Assembly (NCBI GenBank): GCA_002354635.1
Contig: DELZ01000004.1
Coordinates: 722,878-786,877 of the forward strand
Direction of reading: 5' to 3'
DNA: 64,000 nucleotides
Origin: Sphingomonadales bacterium UBA2683
GTDB taxonomy: Bacteria; Pseudomonadota; Alphaproteobacteria; Sphingomonadales; Sphingomonadaceae
In this document: in pieces, positions 1 to 8,550 of the stretch
Numbering within the stretch: the first letter of the stretch is position 1
Layout: each line of letters starts with the position of its first letter
Made by a program: the position numbers and the translations under genes
Notes under the pieces: model-generated
The model's input: the letters and a program-made list of their open reading frames with translations, nothing else
What the model was told of the DNA's origin: nothing
The model's database searches: none

Positions 1-438
1 CACCACTGCATGCGCTCGATCGGCGTTGCTGAAAAGGCGCTCGACCTGATGATCCATCGCGGCGGCAGCCGGGAGGCCTTTGGACAACCGCTGGCCTTGC
101 TGGGCAAGAATCTGGAAGTCATCTCCCGCGCCCGCATCGACATCGAGGCGATGCGGCTGGTGGTTCTCAAGGCCGCCAAGGCAATGGACGTCATGGGCAA
201 CAAGCAGGCCCGGGTCTGGGTATCGATGGCCAAGGCCTATGTCCCTGAAATTGTCTGCCGGATCATTGACGAGGCCATCCAGATCCATGGCGCGGCTGGC
301 GTGTCGCAATGGACACCGCTATCCCGCATGTATGCCAACCAGCGGACGCTGCGGCTGGCCGATGGTCCCGACGAAGTGCACCATATGGTTGTCGGCCGGA
401 ACGAAATGGCCAACGCCGGCTATAAACCGCAACGATAA
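1..438 (+). CDS. Acyl-CoA dehydrogenase, C-terminal part (5' end outside window)
   Basis: The reading frame is open from the first base, so the gene starts upstream of the window. About 145 residues remain. They are the C-terminal helical domain of a flavin-dependent acyl-CoA dehydrogenase, which oxidises acyl-CoA to enoyl-CoA and passes electrons to ETF. Visible landmarks are RxAFGQPL near the start, IQIHGAAGVSQ in the middle and LRLADGPDEVHH near the end, an arrangement typical of the ACAD10/11-like branch. The gene is convergent with purH and separated from it by a long hairpin. The substrate cannot be told from this fragment. Confidence 0.9.
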   Translation, partial: HHCMRSIGVAEKALDLMIHRGGSREAFGQPLALLGKNLEVISRARIDIEAMRLVVLKAAKAMDVMGNKQARVWVSMAKAYVPEIVCRIIDEAIQIHGAAGVSQWTPLSRMYANQRTLRLADGPDEVHHMVVGRNEMANAGYKPQR

Positions 439-461
439 GATCTGCCGCCTTGTTCAGGCAA

Positions 462-518
462 TCGCCGAACCGGATGCCCGCTCTTGCTTCAAAAGCGGGC
501 ATCCTGACGTTTCGGCGA
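462..518. terminator. Long two-part hairpin between convergent genes
   Basis: An inner perfect 11-bp stem (472-482 with 494-504, loop of 11) sits inside an outer 8-bp stem (462-469 with 511-518). The element lies between the stop of the acyl-CoA dehydrogenase and the stop of purH, so it could terminate transcripts from both sides. There is no strong T tract, which argues against a classical intrinsic terminator. The pairing is seen directly; the function is inferred. Confidence 0.55.
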
Positions 519-542
519 GCGACAAAGACCCGGGGCCAGGGC

Positions 543-2135
543 CTAGTGGCGGAAGTGGCGCATGCCGGTAAACAGCATGGCAAGACCGGCTTCGTCGGCG
601 GCGGCAATGACTTCGTCGTCGCGGATCGAGCCGCCCGGCTGGATCACTGCGGTCGCCCCTGCCTCGACTGCCGCCATCAGGCCGTCGGCAAAGGGGAAGA
701 AGGCGTCGGAGGCGACAGAGGACCCGATAGTACGGGCTTCGTCCCAGCCGGCCTTGTCCGCTGCATCCTTCGCTTTCCAGGCGGCAATGCGCGCGGATTC
801 GAGGCGATTCATCTGGCCCGCGCCAACGCCCGCGGTCGCGCCATCCCTGGCATAGACAATCGCGTTGGATTTGACATGTTTGGCGACCGTCCAGGCGAAC
901 AGGCAATCAGCCATTTCCTGCTCGCTCGGCTGGCGCTTGGTGACGCATTTCAGGTCATTGCTAGCAATCTGGCCATTGTCGCGGCTCTGCAGCAGATAAC
1001 CGCCGGCGATAGTCTTGACGGTCATGCCCGCCCGCGCTGCATCCGGCAGATTGCCGGTGAGCAGCAGACGCAGGTTCTTTTTCTTCGCAAAAACGGCCCT
1101 CGCGTCGGCATCGGCATCGGGCGCGCAGACGACTTCGGTGAAGATGCCGGTCATCGCTTCCGCCGCCGCGCCGTCGAGCGGGCGGTTGACGGCAATGATC
1201 CCGCCAAATGCGGAGACGCTGTCGCAGGCGAGCGCCGCCTTGTAGGCCTCGACGATCGTGTCGGCGCTGGCGACACCGCAGGGATTGGCGTGCTTGACAA
1301 TGACCACGGTCGGCGGACCGTCGCGGAACTCGCTGACCAGTTCGAGCGCGGCGTCGGCGTCGTTGTAATTGTTGTAGCTGAGCGCCTTGCCCTGCAACTG
1401 CTCGGCCTGGGCGATGCCTTTTGCGGACGGACCATCGGGCAGATAGAGCGCGGCGCTCTGGTGCGGGTTCTCGCCATAGCGCAGCTCGACCGGGCGGCTC
1501 ATGGTGAGCGGCAGCGTGTCGGGGAACATCTTGCCCTGATCGGCAAAACCGAACCACTGCGCGATCATGCTGTCATAGCGGGCGGTGGCGGCAAAGGCCT
1601 TGGCGGCCATATTCTTGCGGAAGGCGAGCGAGGTGCCGCCGTCATTGTCCTGCAGTTCGCCGAGCAGGGTGTCATAGTCGGAGGGATCGGTGACGATCGT
1701 CACGAAATCGTGATTCTTGGCGGCGCTGCGGACCATCGACGGGCCGCCGATATCGATATTTTCGATAATCTCGTCGCGCTCGGCGCCTTTCGCGACGGTC
1801 TGGGCAAAGGGGTAAAGATTGACGATCACCAGATCGATCCCGGCGATATCATGCTCTTCCATGGAAGCGACATGGCCGGCATCGTCGCGCCGGGCGAGCA
1901 GGCCGCCGTGGACCTTGGGATGGAGGGTCTTGACCCGGCCATCCATCATTTCAGGGAAGTTGGTGACGTCGCTGATGTCCGCAACCTCGAGCCCGGCGTC
2001 GCGCAGCGCCTTGGCGGTACCGCCGGTCGAGATCAGAGCAACGCCCATCGCCGCCAGCTGCTTGCCGAGATCGGCGAGGCCGCTCTTGTCCGAAACCGAC
2101 AATAGAGCGCGTTTGATTTTGATATTCTCTGTCAT
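543..2135 (-). CDS. purH: Bifunctional AICAR formyltransferase / IMP cyclohydrolase PurH
   Basis: PurH catalyses the last two steps of de novo purine synthesis: formylation of AICAR with 10-formyl-THF, then ring closure to IMP. The protein is 530 residues, the family's normal length. The N-terminal MGS-like cyclohydrolase domain begins ALLSVSDKSGL and carries MDGRVKTLHPKVHGG. The transformylase domain carries KHANPCG near its active site and ends FTGMRHFRH. The start at 2135 gives MTENIKIKRALLSV; the frame upstream of it is arginine-rich and belongs to the antisense of the next gene. The start lies 2 bp after the heparinase stop, so this is the last gene of the rsmB-rpe-heparinase-purH operon. 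Confidence 0.97.
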   Translation of the reverse strand: MTENIKIKRALLSVSDKSGLADLGKQLAAMGVALISTGGTAKALRDAGLEVADISDVTNFPEMMDGRVKTLHPKVHGGLLARRDDAGHVASMEEHDIAGIDLVIVNLYPFAQTVAKGAERDEIIENIDIGGPSMVRSAAKNHDFVTIVTDPSDYDTLLGELQDNDGGTSLAFRKNMAAKAFAATARYDSMIAQWFGFADQGKMFPDTLPLTMSRPVELRYGENPHQSAALYLPDGPSAKGIAQAEQLQGKALSYNNYNDADAALELVSEFRDGPPTVVIVKHANPCGVASADTIVEAYKAALACDSVSAFGGIIAVNRPLDGAAAEAMTGIFTEVVCAPDADADARAVFAKKKNLRLLLTGNLPDAARAGMTVKTIAGGYLLQSRDNGQIASNDLKCVTKRQPSEQEMADCLFAWTVAKHVKSNAIVYARDGATAGVGAGQMNRLESARIAAWKAKDAADKAGWDEARTIGSSVASDAFFPFADGLMAAVEAGATAVIQPGGSIRDDEVIAAADEAGLAMLFTGMRHFRH

Positions 2136-2137
2136 TG

Positions 2138-3925
2138 CTATCCCATATGTTTGAGCAGCCAGCCGGTGGCGCCGCCGCCCTTGCCCACTGCTCCGGAAAT
2201 TACCATTTGTTTGACTTCGTGGCCGATGCCTATGCCGTCGACCCAGACGCTTTCTTCGAGTTGAATTTCGCCGCTCGTTGAGCGGAACTGCCACAGATTT
2301 CCGTCGGTCAGACGCAGCAACACGCCCTTGCCTTCCGAGATCAGGTCGCTCTCTATATCAGGTCCGAGATGGAAGCGCAGTGCAAATTTGATGTCTTCCT
2401 TGCGGCGCCGGCGTTTCTTGCCATCGGGGATCAGCATGTCCTCGCCGCGCAGCTCGAGCCCGTCCGAGCGCATCAGCAGCAGCCGCTTGTGGACCAGGCC
2501 GAAGCGCCGGGCATAGCCGTCGTGGCTGGCCTCCAGCCGGGTGGCATTTTCGACATCCCGTCGGAACAGTTCAACCTCGCTGACCCCGCGTCCGAGCTTG
2601 CCGTCGGCCAGAATCGAGGTGCTGTTGCTGTCGGCAATGCACAAGGTGCTGTGGGCGGCGGTGGTGCGCAGGCCGCGCGCCAGCCCTGCCGGAATGGTGG
2701 CGCCGACCAGCCCCGCGCCGCCGCAATTGCTGATGATCCGGCAGCCGCCGTTGGAAAATTCAAAGGCCAGGGTCGAGGCGCACCCGGCCACCGCCATGCG
2801 CGCGATCGGTGGTGGTGCGGCATCGAGAATCAGCACCGAGCGCCCGGAGGACACGCGCTGATAGCCCCATTCACGCGCCTGCCGCAGTGGCCGGGCGCGC
2901 ACGCCGCTGGCTTCGACAACCTGCGCGATCTGTTCGGCCGAGGTCGCGCCGCTGCCTTGCCAGTTACCCATGGTCCCGTCGAAATGGGTCAGCGCGGTCA
3001 GCGGCGGCACCGCCTTGTTCAGCGCCTCTTCGAGAAACTCCGGTGGATCCTCGTTGCGGGCGACATAGACCTGCTTCAGCATCGACAGCAGGATCACCGC
3101 GTCCATCTGGTTGAGCGGCGAACGGGAGACCGAGCCGCCGTCGGCGAAGAAAAACTCGCCCATCGCCTTTTCCAGTCCGGCTTCGCCGACGATCTGGCGC
3201 ACGCGGCCCTCGGGCAACAGCAGCGAGGCCGCCACCACCCCGCTCCACGCCACCAGCCGACCGAGACTGGACTCTGCCTTGTCGGCGGTGCGGTCGAGAT
3301 GGCGCGCGGTACGGGCGATATTGTTGAGCAGCTTGGAGCGGTAGATCAGGTCCCGGGAGGAGAGGATCAGCGGCGCATGGCTGGCCCAGATCATCAGCCG
3401 CCAGCCGCAATTGTCGGGCCGCCAGGCGGGCTGGCGAATGACGCCGCCATTGGCGTCGAGCCACTGGCTCATCAGCTTTTCCGCCACCGGCACCGCCTGG
3501 TCGCGGGAGGCCGCAGTATCGAGATCGCGCAGCCACTGGAAGCGGTGGACATAATCCTCGAACTGGGGCGGCAGGCGGAGATTGGCGAAATCGATATTCT
3601 CGTGTTTCTTCTTGAGCCCGCGGAACAGGAAGTGCCCGGCGCGCACCGCCATGCCCTGCACCCGGTCGCCATCGACCGGATCGACCGGCACGGCGAGCAG
3701 CCGCAGGGGCAATTTGCCCGACAGCCGCAAGCGGTGCATCGGCATCCGCCAGGTCATCCGGTAATAGAGCATCGCCGCCTGTTCGGCGAGCGACTGGCCG
3801 CGGTTGCGGTCGTGGCGCAGGGTCAGGCTGCGACCTTCTGCGGCGCTGTCATTTTCATCATGGGTAGCCGGATCGTCCGGGTCGCTGTCACCCAGATCCA
3901 GCCGCTCAGGTCGGCCTGTGGTCAT
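2138..3925 (-). CDS. Heparinase II/III family protein
   Basis: This 595-residue protein resembles the alphaproteobacterial heparinase II/III-like family, which has an N-terminal (alpha/alpha) toroid and a C-terminal beta-sandwich. Segments supporting this are LMSQWLDANGGVIRQPAWRPDNCGWRL cut around residues 150-180 (conserved W-R-P region) and a C-terminal beta-rich part with GxRTTxAHSTL and RFHLGPD. No signal peptide is visible: the N-terminus is acidic and polar, so periplasmic polysaccharide cleavage is not obvious. Its start overlaps the rpe stop by 4 bp and its stop is 2 bp from purH, so it is translationally coupled. The substrate is unknown, and the family includes members never shown to be lyases. 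Confidence 0.8.
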   Translation of the reverse strand: MTTGRPERLDLGDSDPDDPATHDENDSAAEGRSLTLRHDRNRGQSLAEQAAMLYYRMTWRMPMHRLRLSGKLPLRLLAVPVDPVDGDRVQGMAVRAGHFLFRGLKKKHENIDFANLRLPPQFEDYVHRFQWLRDLDTAASRDQAVPVAEKLMSQWLDANGGVIRQPAWRPDNCGWRLMIWASHAPLILSSRDLIYRSKLLNNIARTARHLDRTADKAESSLGRLVAWSGVVAASLLLPEGRVRQIVGEAGLEKAMGEFFFADGGSVSRSPLNQMDAVILLSMLKQVYVARNEDPPEFLEEALNKAVPPLTALTHFDGTMGNWQGSGATSAEQIAQVVEASGVRARPLRQAREWGYQRVSSGRSVLILDAAPPPIARMAVAGCASTLAFEFSNGGCRIISNCGGAGLVGATIPAGLARGLRTTAAHSTLCIADSNSTSILADGKLGRGVSEVELFRRDVENATRLEASHDGYARRFGLVHKRLLLMRSDGLELRGEDMLIPDGKKRRRRKEDIKFALRFHLGPDIESDLISEGKGVLLRLTDGNLWQFRSTSGEIQLEESVWVDGIGIGHEVKQMVISGAVGKGGGATGWLLKHMG

Positions 3926-4584
3926 TCACCCCTCAGACCGGCGATATTCGCGGCATAATGGTCGGGACCACCGCGGAAAGTGGCGGTGCCGGCCACCAGT
4001 GTGTCAGCACCCGCCGCGATCGCCTTTGGCGCGGTTTTGAGATCGATGCCGCCGTCCACTTCCAACCGAATATCCTTGCCGGTGTCGGTGATCCGGCTGC
4101 GGATCGCCTCGATCTTGCGCAGCTGGCTGTCGATGAAGCTCTGCCCGCCGAAGCCGGGATTGACGCTCATCACCAATATGAGATCGAGGTCCTCGATCAG
4201 ATAGTCGAGTATGTCGAGCGGCGTCGCCGGGTTGAGCACCAGTCCGGCCTGCTTGCCGAGCGCCTGGATGGTCTGCACCGTGCGGTGCGGATGCGCCCCG
4301 GCTTCCGGGTGGAAAGAGATGATATCGGCCCCGGCCTCGGCGAAGGCCTCCAGATACTGGTCGACCGGAGAGATCATCAAATGGACATCGAACGGCTTGG
4401 CGCTGTGCGGGCGCAGCGCCTTGACCACCGCCGGTCCGATGGTGATGTTGGGCACGAAATGGCCGTCCATCACATCGACATGGATCCAGTCGCAGCCGGC
4501 CTTGTCGATGGCCTGCACCTCTTCACCCAATCGGGCAAAATCGGCAGAAAGAATGGACGGGGCAATTCGAATGCTGTCGGACAT
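3922..4584 (-). CDS. rpe: Ribulose-phosphate 3-epimerase
   Basis: Rpe interconverts D-ribulose-5-phosphate and D-xylulose-5-phosphate in the pentose phosphate pathway. The 220-residue TIM barrel starts IRIAPSILSADF. All four expected metal ligands are visible: His35 and Asp37 in HVDVMDGHFVPN, His68 in FDVHLM and Asp177 in EVDGGID. The phosphate-binding loop VNPGFGGQSF is at 141-150. A good ribosome-binding site (AGGAAG) precedes the ATG. Its stop overlaps the heparinase start as ATGA. It lies 120 bp downstream of rsmB in the same direction. Confidence 0.97.
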   Translation of the reverse strand: MSDSIRIAPSILSADFARLGEEVQAIDKAGCDWIHVDVMDGHFVPNITIGPAVVKALRPHSAKPFDVHLMISPVDQYLEAFAEAGADIISFHPEAGAHPHRTVQTIQALGKQAGLVLNPATPLDILDYLIEDLDLILVMSVNPGFGGQSFIDSQLRKIEAIRSRITDTGKDIRLEVDGGIDLKTAPKAIAAGADTLVAGTATFRGGPDHYAANIAGLRGE

Positions 4585-4704
4585 GGCGCTTCCTTAAACT
4601 GTATCCGGCCCTAGAATTTTTGGCCATCCCAGGCAAGGCGCTAATCTGATGATGCCACAGTCCCTTGTGGACAGTTTGGGGACAGGTTCACAATATGTAG
4701 AAAA

Positions 4705-5982
4705 TCAGCTTTTGCGGACCAGACGGGCAATGAAGAATCCGTCGACATGGCCCTGTTCTGCCAGCGTGGTCGGCAGCGTGCGGATGCAGCCGTTGGCGGT
4801 CGACAGGATATGCGCTGGCAGTTCGTCGGCGGCAACCGGATCGATGGCAAATTCGCTGTGGCGCTCGAGAAACGCCTCGATCTGCTCTTCGCCTTCCTCC
4901 GGCTCGAGCGAGCAGACGGCGTAGACCAGAGTGCCGCCGGGCTTCACCCAGGGAGCAGCCCGGTCGAGCAAGGCGCTCTGCCCTTCGGCGCGGTCGGCGA
5001 TCTGCCGCGAGCCGATGCAGTGCAGGACATCGGGGTGGCGGCGGTAGATGCCGGTGGCGCTGCACGGGGCGTCAAGCAGGACCGCATCAGCGGGTTCCGG
5101 CGGTTCCCATTGCATCAGGTCGGCGATGATTTCCTCGGCCTGCAACTTGGTACGCTTCAGATTGTCCTGAAAACGCTCCATTCTCTTGGCGCTGCTGTCG
5201 ACCGAGACCACGTTCCAGCCGGCGCTGGCCAGCTGCATGGTCTTGCCGCCGGGGGCGGCGCAGAGATCCAGTACCGTCCGGCCCTTGCCCTCGCCGAACA
5301 ACCGGGCGGGAATTGATGCGGCCAGATCCTGCACCCAGAACTGGCCTTCATTGAAACCGGCCAGCCCGGTAACGGGAAGACCGGGAAGCATCCTGAGATG
5401 TTTCGGGGCCAGCTTCACGCCGTCCAGCGTGCCGATATCGTCGGACTGGAAGCTGAGGTCGAGCGGCGCGGGTTTTGCCCATGCCTGGCTGGCGGCATTG
5501 GCGACGTCCTCGCCCCAATTGTGGGTCCAGCGGTCCAGCGTTTCGCCCGGGATTTCCGGATATTCCGGTAATTTGAGCGCGCCCGATTCGACGCCGCGCA
5601 TGACCGTGGAAAAGACGCCGTGGACGAGACGGCGCGGGCCGCCGTGGACCAGCGGAAGAGCGGTGGAAATTGCTGCATGTTGCGGGGTGTCGAGGATCAG
5701 CACCTGCGCCAGCGCAATGCGCAGCGCCATCCGCGGCTTGGCATCGTCGGCCAGCCGGTTGCGGGTCGCGCTGTCGATCATCGCGTCGAGCGCGCTCATC
5801 CAGCGCAGCACATTGGCGGCGATATTGTGGGCCAGCGCCTTGTCGGACGGATTGCTCAGCTTTCCGGTGGCCGCAGGCATCGCCTGATCCAGCGTCTCGC
5901 CGCGCCGGCAGACGGCGTCAAGCAGGCGAATGGCCGACTGGCGCGTGGCGAGGCCGGGGATTTCTTTGTTGGGCTGGTTCAT
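4705..5982 (-). CDS. rsmB: RsmB-family rRNA (cytosine-C5) methyltransferase with NusB-like domain
   Basis: This 425-residue protein combines an N-terminal NusB-like RNA-binding helical domain (about residues 10-140) with a SAM-dependent Rossmann methyltransferase. SAM motif I is LDLCAAPGGKT (239-248). Motif IV is DAPCSATG with Cys307, and motif VI VYAVCSLEP carries Cys357, the likely nucleophile, so the two-cysteine mechanism of m5C RNA methyltransferases is intact. The likely target is 16S rRNA m5C967, by family. The start at 5982 (MNQPNKE) was preferred over a more upstream in-frame codon whose extension looks non-coding. The 269 bp upstream of it (to 6251) hold no recognisable gene. Confidence 0.9.
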   Translation of the reverse strand: MNQPNKEIPGLATRQSAIRLLDAVCRRGETLDQAMPAATGKLSNPSDKALAHNIAANVLRWMSALDAMIDSATRNRLADDAKPRMALRIALAQVLILDTPQHAAISTALPLVHGGPRRLVHGVFSTVMRGVESGALKLPEYPEIPGETLDRWTHNWGEDVANAASQAWAKPAPLDLSFQSDDIGTLDGVKLAPKHLRMLPGLPVTGLAGFNEGQFWVQDLAASIPARLFGEGKGRTVLDLCAAPGGKTMQLASAGWNVVSVDSSAKRMERFQDNLKRTKLQAEEIIADLMQWEPPEPADAVLLDAPCSATGIYRRHPDVLHCIGSRQIADRAEGQSALLDRAAPWVKPGGTLVYAVCSLEPEEGEEQIEAFLERHSEFAIDPVAADELPAHILSTANGCIRTLPTTLAEQGHVDGFFIARLVRKS

Positions 5983-6251
5983 TGTTCGATTCCGCACTGG
6001 CTTGGCATGGAGAACCCGGATGGTTCGCGCTGCCGGACCGCATAGACCTTCCCGCGTTTCGATCAAGCTTTTGGATGGAGTCCGGTTGAGATGAAAGGCA
6101 GACATGGCGGATTGAGTAGCTGCCCTTCAGCTTCCGCCCCATTTGCGGACGTTTGCTTTGGCCCAATCTAATGCCCGCTATAGTCGCAAAAGGGGACTCT
6201 AAATTGGCTGGTTAGGTAATTTCCCGGACTTGCTGGTCGCTTCCTGCAATC

Positions 6252-7001
6252 TCAAAATTCGGTTTTGGATCCGCTTCGGATCGAAGGCAGGAAGGCTGGA
6301 ACGCGCCGACGATAATCTCGATATACATCGCCCAAATCATCAATCAGATCTCTTTCCTCAAACGGGGTTGCCAGCAGGATATAGACAACAGTCGATAGAG
6401 CGAAGACGACATGCCCGACGGTCAAATGCGGCGTTGCAAACGGTGCCACCATCCATCCAAGGCTTATCGGATGCCGAACCAGCGCATAGAGATAGCGCGC
6501 GGTCATGCCGGATAATTGGGGCGGTGATTGCCTGAAATTATTCCAAGCTTGAGCCAGTCCGAAAAATCCAAAATGTCCGAAGTGGAAGGTTGCGGCAGTC
6601 ATCATCGCCCAGATGCCAAGGTAAAGCGCAGTTATAAGGCCCGACGCCAGGGTTGAATGAACATGCCAGATCGGAATTGGTATCGGTTGCCAGAAACAGA
6701 CCAGTACCGTCGTCATGATCGTAGTCATGCAAAGATAAGTTGCCCGCTCAATCGGAGCCGGGATAAATTTGGTCCACCAGCGTTTGAAGGACGTTCGCGC
6801 CGTGACCGAATGATGCAGCCCAAACAGCCCGACCAATCCTGCGTCGATCAAAACCGAAGGCCAGAGCGCGGCTACTTTGCCATCGCTTATCCCTTTGGGG
6901 ACGCCAAAATCTGCAAGAAATCCCATTATATAAAGCAATGCTGCCATGGATAAGAAATAGGCGGTTCCAGCATAGACCAGCATGAGGTTTTTCCGTAGCA
7001 T
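6252..7001 (-). CDS. MddA-like (methanethiol S-methyltransferase/NnrU-like) membrane protein
   Basis: This is a 249-residue integral membrane protein with about five hydrophobic segments. From memory it resembles MddA, which methylates methanethiol to dimethyl sulfide, and more distantly NnrU and isoprenylcysteine methyltransferases. Supporting segments are FGLHHSVTAR followed by FKRWWTKFIPAPIERATY, the C-terminal RHPISLGWMVAPFATP and ATPFEERDLIDDLGD-xY. The RHP...E-ER-L arrangement is the SAM-binding signature of this superfamily. The ATG at 7001 follows the upstream stop by 1 bp, so the two genes are coupled. Sampled lines of this cassette are about 45-50% GC, below the surroundings. The exact substrate is unproven; a generic methyltransferase-like membrane protein is the alternative. 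Confidence 0.7.
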   Translation of the reverse strand: MLRKNLMLVYAGTAYFLSMAALLYIMGFLADFGVPKGISDGKVAALWPSVLIDAGLVGLFGLHHSVTARTSFKRWWTKFIPAPIERATYLCMTTIMTTVLVCFWQPIPIPIWHVHSTLASGLITALYLGIWAMMTAATFHFGHFGFFGLAQAWNNFRQSPPQLSGMTARYLYALVRHPISLGWMVAPFATPHLTVGHVVFALSTVVYILLATPFEERDLIDDLGDVYRDYRRRVPAFLPSIRSGSKTEF

Positions 7002-7002
7002 G

Positions 7003-8421
7003 TTACTTTCCCGCCCTTCGTGACCAGTTTTCATCATATTCGGCATGGGTCTTCAGATAGGCGCCGGGCGTGAAATGCTTGTCGTAAAAATCCGTATCCA
7101 GTTTATGCGCCTGCAGGTACATCAGCGCCATCATTGCCGGTACCCGTGCCGGAAATCTGCCGAATGTGTCCTGAACATATTGCGCCATGGTCGCCACACA
7201 ATCGATAAACTCGTCATTGATCGGCGCGCCGCTTTTGCGCACCGCATCGGTTTCCTTGTAAGGACCTTCCGTTTTTGCGTTAAACGGCCCACCCGGGCCA
7301 AACTTGCGCTTGACCACAGCCTCAACCGCAGCGCGCATATCCTTGAAATGTGGCTGGCAATGGCCTTCAAAAATGCCTTCCAGGCCGGTAACATGGGGCA
7401 GCGGTTGATCGGGAAGCATTTCAAAGTTGAACCCTAGTCCGGGAACGTCGGGATCGCCGCTCGCGCCGAGAACACTGAAGGGATTGAGGCCGTTGTACAT
7501 CCATCCGCCAAGACCCATTGCTTGCAGCATCAGCGTGCCGGAATAGCAGGCACAGGACAGCTCGACAGTAACCTCGGTCGCACTGACCTGCTCAACATAG
7601 GTCAGTGGATAGGGGTTCTCGATATCAACGAGATGCTGAAATTTTTCGATGCCGGTAACGGGGCGATTGTTGACATCATCAAATATACACACACCGTTCT
7701 GGACAAAATAGCAAAGCCCGAGAATGATATGCTGCGCCAGATCAACAACAGGAATAATCAAGGTGCTTCCAGGGACATTGGCACACCATTCATTGTGCAT
7801 TTCCATATGCTGTGGCTGTGCCGGGATCTTCAACCGGCCGTCGGAAAGCTTAATGATGCGCGATTTATGGGCATCGAGATAGGCCTTCAGGTCGGTCTGG
7901 CCATCCGCCGTTGTTGCCTTGACCGCTGGCATGTCGCGGGTCGGCAGAAAATAGACACCATTATCATCGGTGTAGAAAAACTCCGTGAGCTGAAATCCGG
8001 CAGCAGATGGAAAGGTTCGTCCGCCGGCGGCACCGGCATAGTTGGGAATGTTCGGCAGGTAGTTACGATTATACGGGATCAAGTTTGCCCATCCCGTATT
8101 GCCTGCGACCGTTGTCAGCAAAAGCATCTGTTCTAGATCAGATAGGGGTTCGGGCTGTTGTTTTGAGGAATAAGCCAGCGGTCCGTCCGGGATGGAAGTG
8201 CCGCGTGCAAACCGGCGCGACCGCCTGCCGTGGATGGCATCAATCAGAGGAAATCGAGTCGCTTCGAATAGTCCGTCTGGCAGGTCCGGAATGCGGTCCA
8301 ACATCATGTTTTCTTTTGTCTCGAGGGCCGCACTTGAGGTGTTAGCACCCATGCCGCTCAATGTTGCACCGGCACCAATCATCGAAGTGCCGAGTATTTT
8401 TCGCCGTGATAGTTCAAACAT
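7003..8421 (-). CDS. Tat-exported protein with nitroreductase-like segment, unknown function
   Basis: This 472-residue protein begins with a twin-arginine leader: SRRKILG at residues 4-10, followed by a small-residue hydrophobic stretch and an Ala-rich cleavage region near 30. Tat export suggests a folded, cofactor-bearing periplasmic protein. After the leader, FPLIDAIHGRRSRRFARG and LSDLEQMLLLTTVAGNTGW recall the N-terminal FMN-binding part of nitroreductases. The rest has many Cys/His residues (for example ELSCACYSG and EGHCQPHF) that I cannot assign. The start at 8421 has a clear AAAGGA site upstream. It is coupled to the MddA-like gene and divergent from a GlxA-type regulator. Function and substrate are not known to me. 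Confidence 0.6.
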   Translation of the reverse strand: MFELSRRKILGTSMIGAGATLSGMGANTSSAALETKENMMLDRIPDLPDGLFEATRFPLIDAIHGRRSRRFARGTSIPDGPLAYSSKQQPEPLSDLEQMLLLTTVAGNTGWANLIPYNRNYLPNIPNYAGAAGGRTFPSAAGFQLTEFFYTDDNGVYFLPTRDMPAVKATTADGQTDLKAYLDAHKSRIIKLSDGRLKIPAQPQHMEMHNEWCANVPGSTLIIPVVDLAQHIILGLCYFVQNGVCIFDDVNNRPVTGIEKFQHLVDIENPYPLTYVEQVSATEVTVELSCACYSGTLMLQAMGLGGWMYNGLNPFSVLGASGDPDVPGLGFNFEMLPDQPLPHVTGLEGIFEGHCQPHFKDMRAAVEAVVKRKFGPGGPFNAKTEGPYKETDAVRKSGAPINDEFIDCVATMAQYVQDTFGRFPARVPAMMALMYLQAHKLDTDFYDKHFTPGAYLKTHAEYDENWSRRAGK

Positions 8422-8439
8422 TTCTGATTCCTTTCTCAC

Positions 8440-8461
8440 GACCGGATGGGGTTGTCCGGTC
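8440..8461. promoter_or_regulatory. Inverted repeat in divergent promoter region, candidate operator
   Basis: Perfect 7-bp arms GACCGGA (8440-8446) and TCCGGTC (8455-8461) are separated by 8 bp. They lie 19-40 bp upstream of the Tat-protein start, inside the 129-bp gap between it and the divergent GlxA-type regulator. The position suggests an operator for that regulator. The repeat is seen directly; its use is inferred. Confidence 0.4.
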
Positions 8462-8550
8462 AATTTCCTGAGATGGCTTTGGCGAATAATCTCCCGGGAG
8501 CGTTAGTTGCAGACTCGACAAAAACGGGTCAAATGTGACACTATTGAAAA

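Noticed and set aside
450..2105. Long open frame on the plus strand opposite purH
   Set aside because: Antisense to a certain gene; composition reflects high GC and codon bias of purH, with no recognisable domains.
7003..8421. Calling the Tat protein a confirmed nitroreductase
   Set aside because: Only the N-terminal RRSRRF-like segment matches; length and Cys/His-rich C-terminus do not fit a standard nitroreductase, so function is left open.
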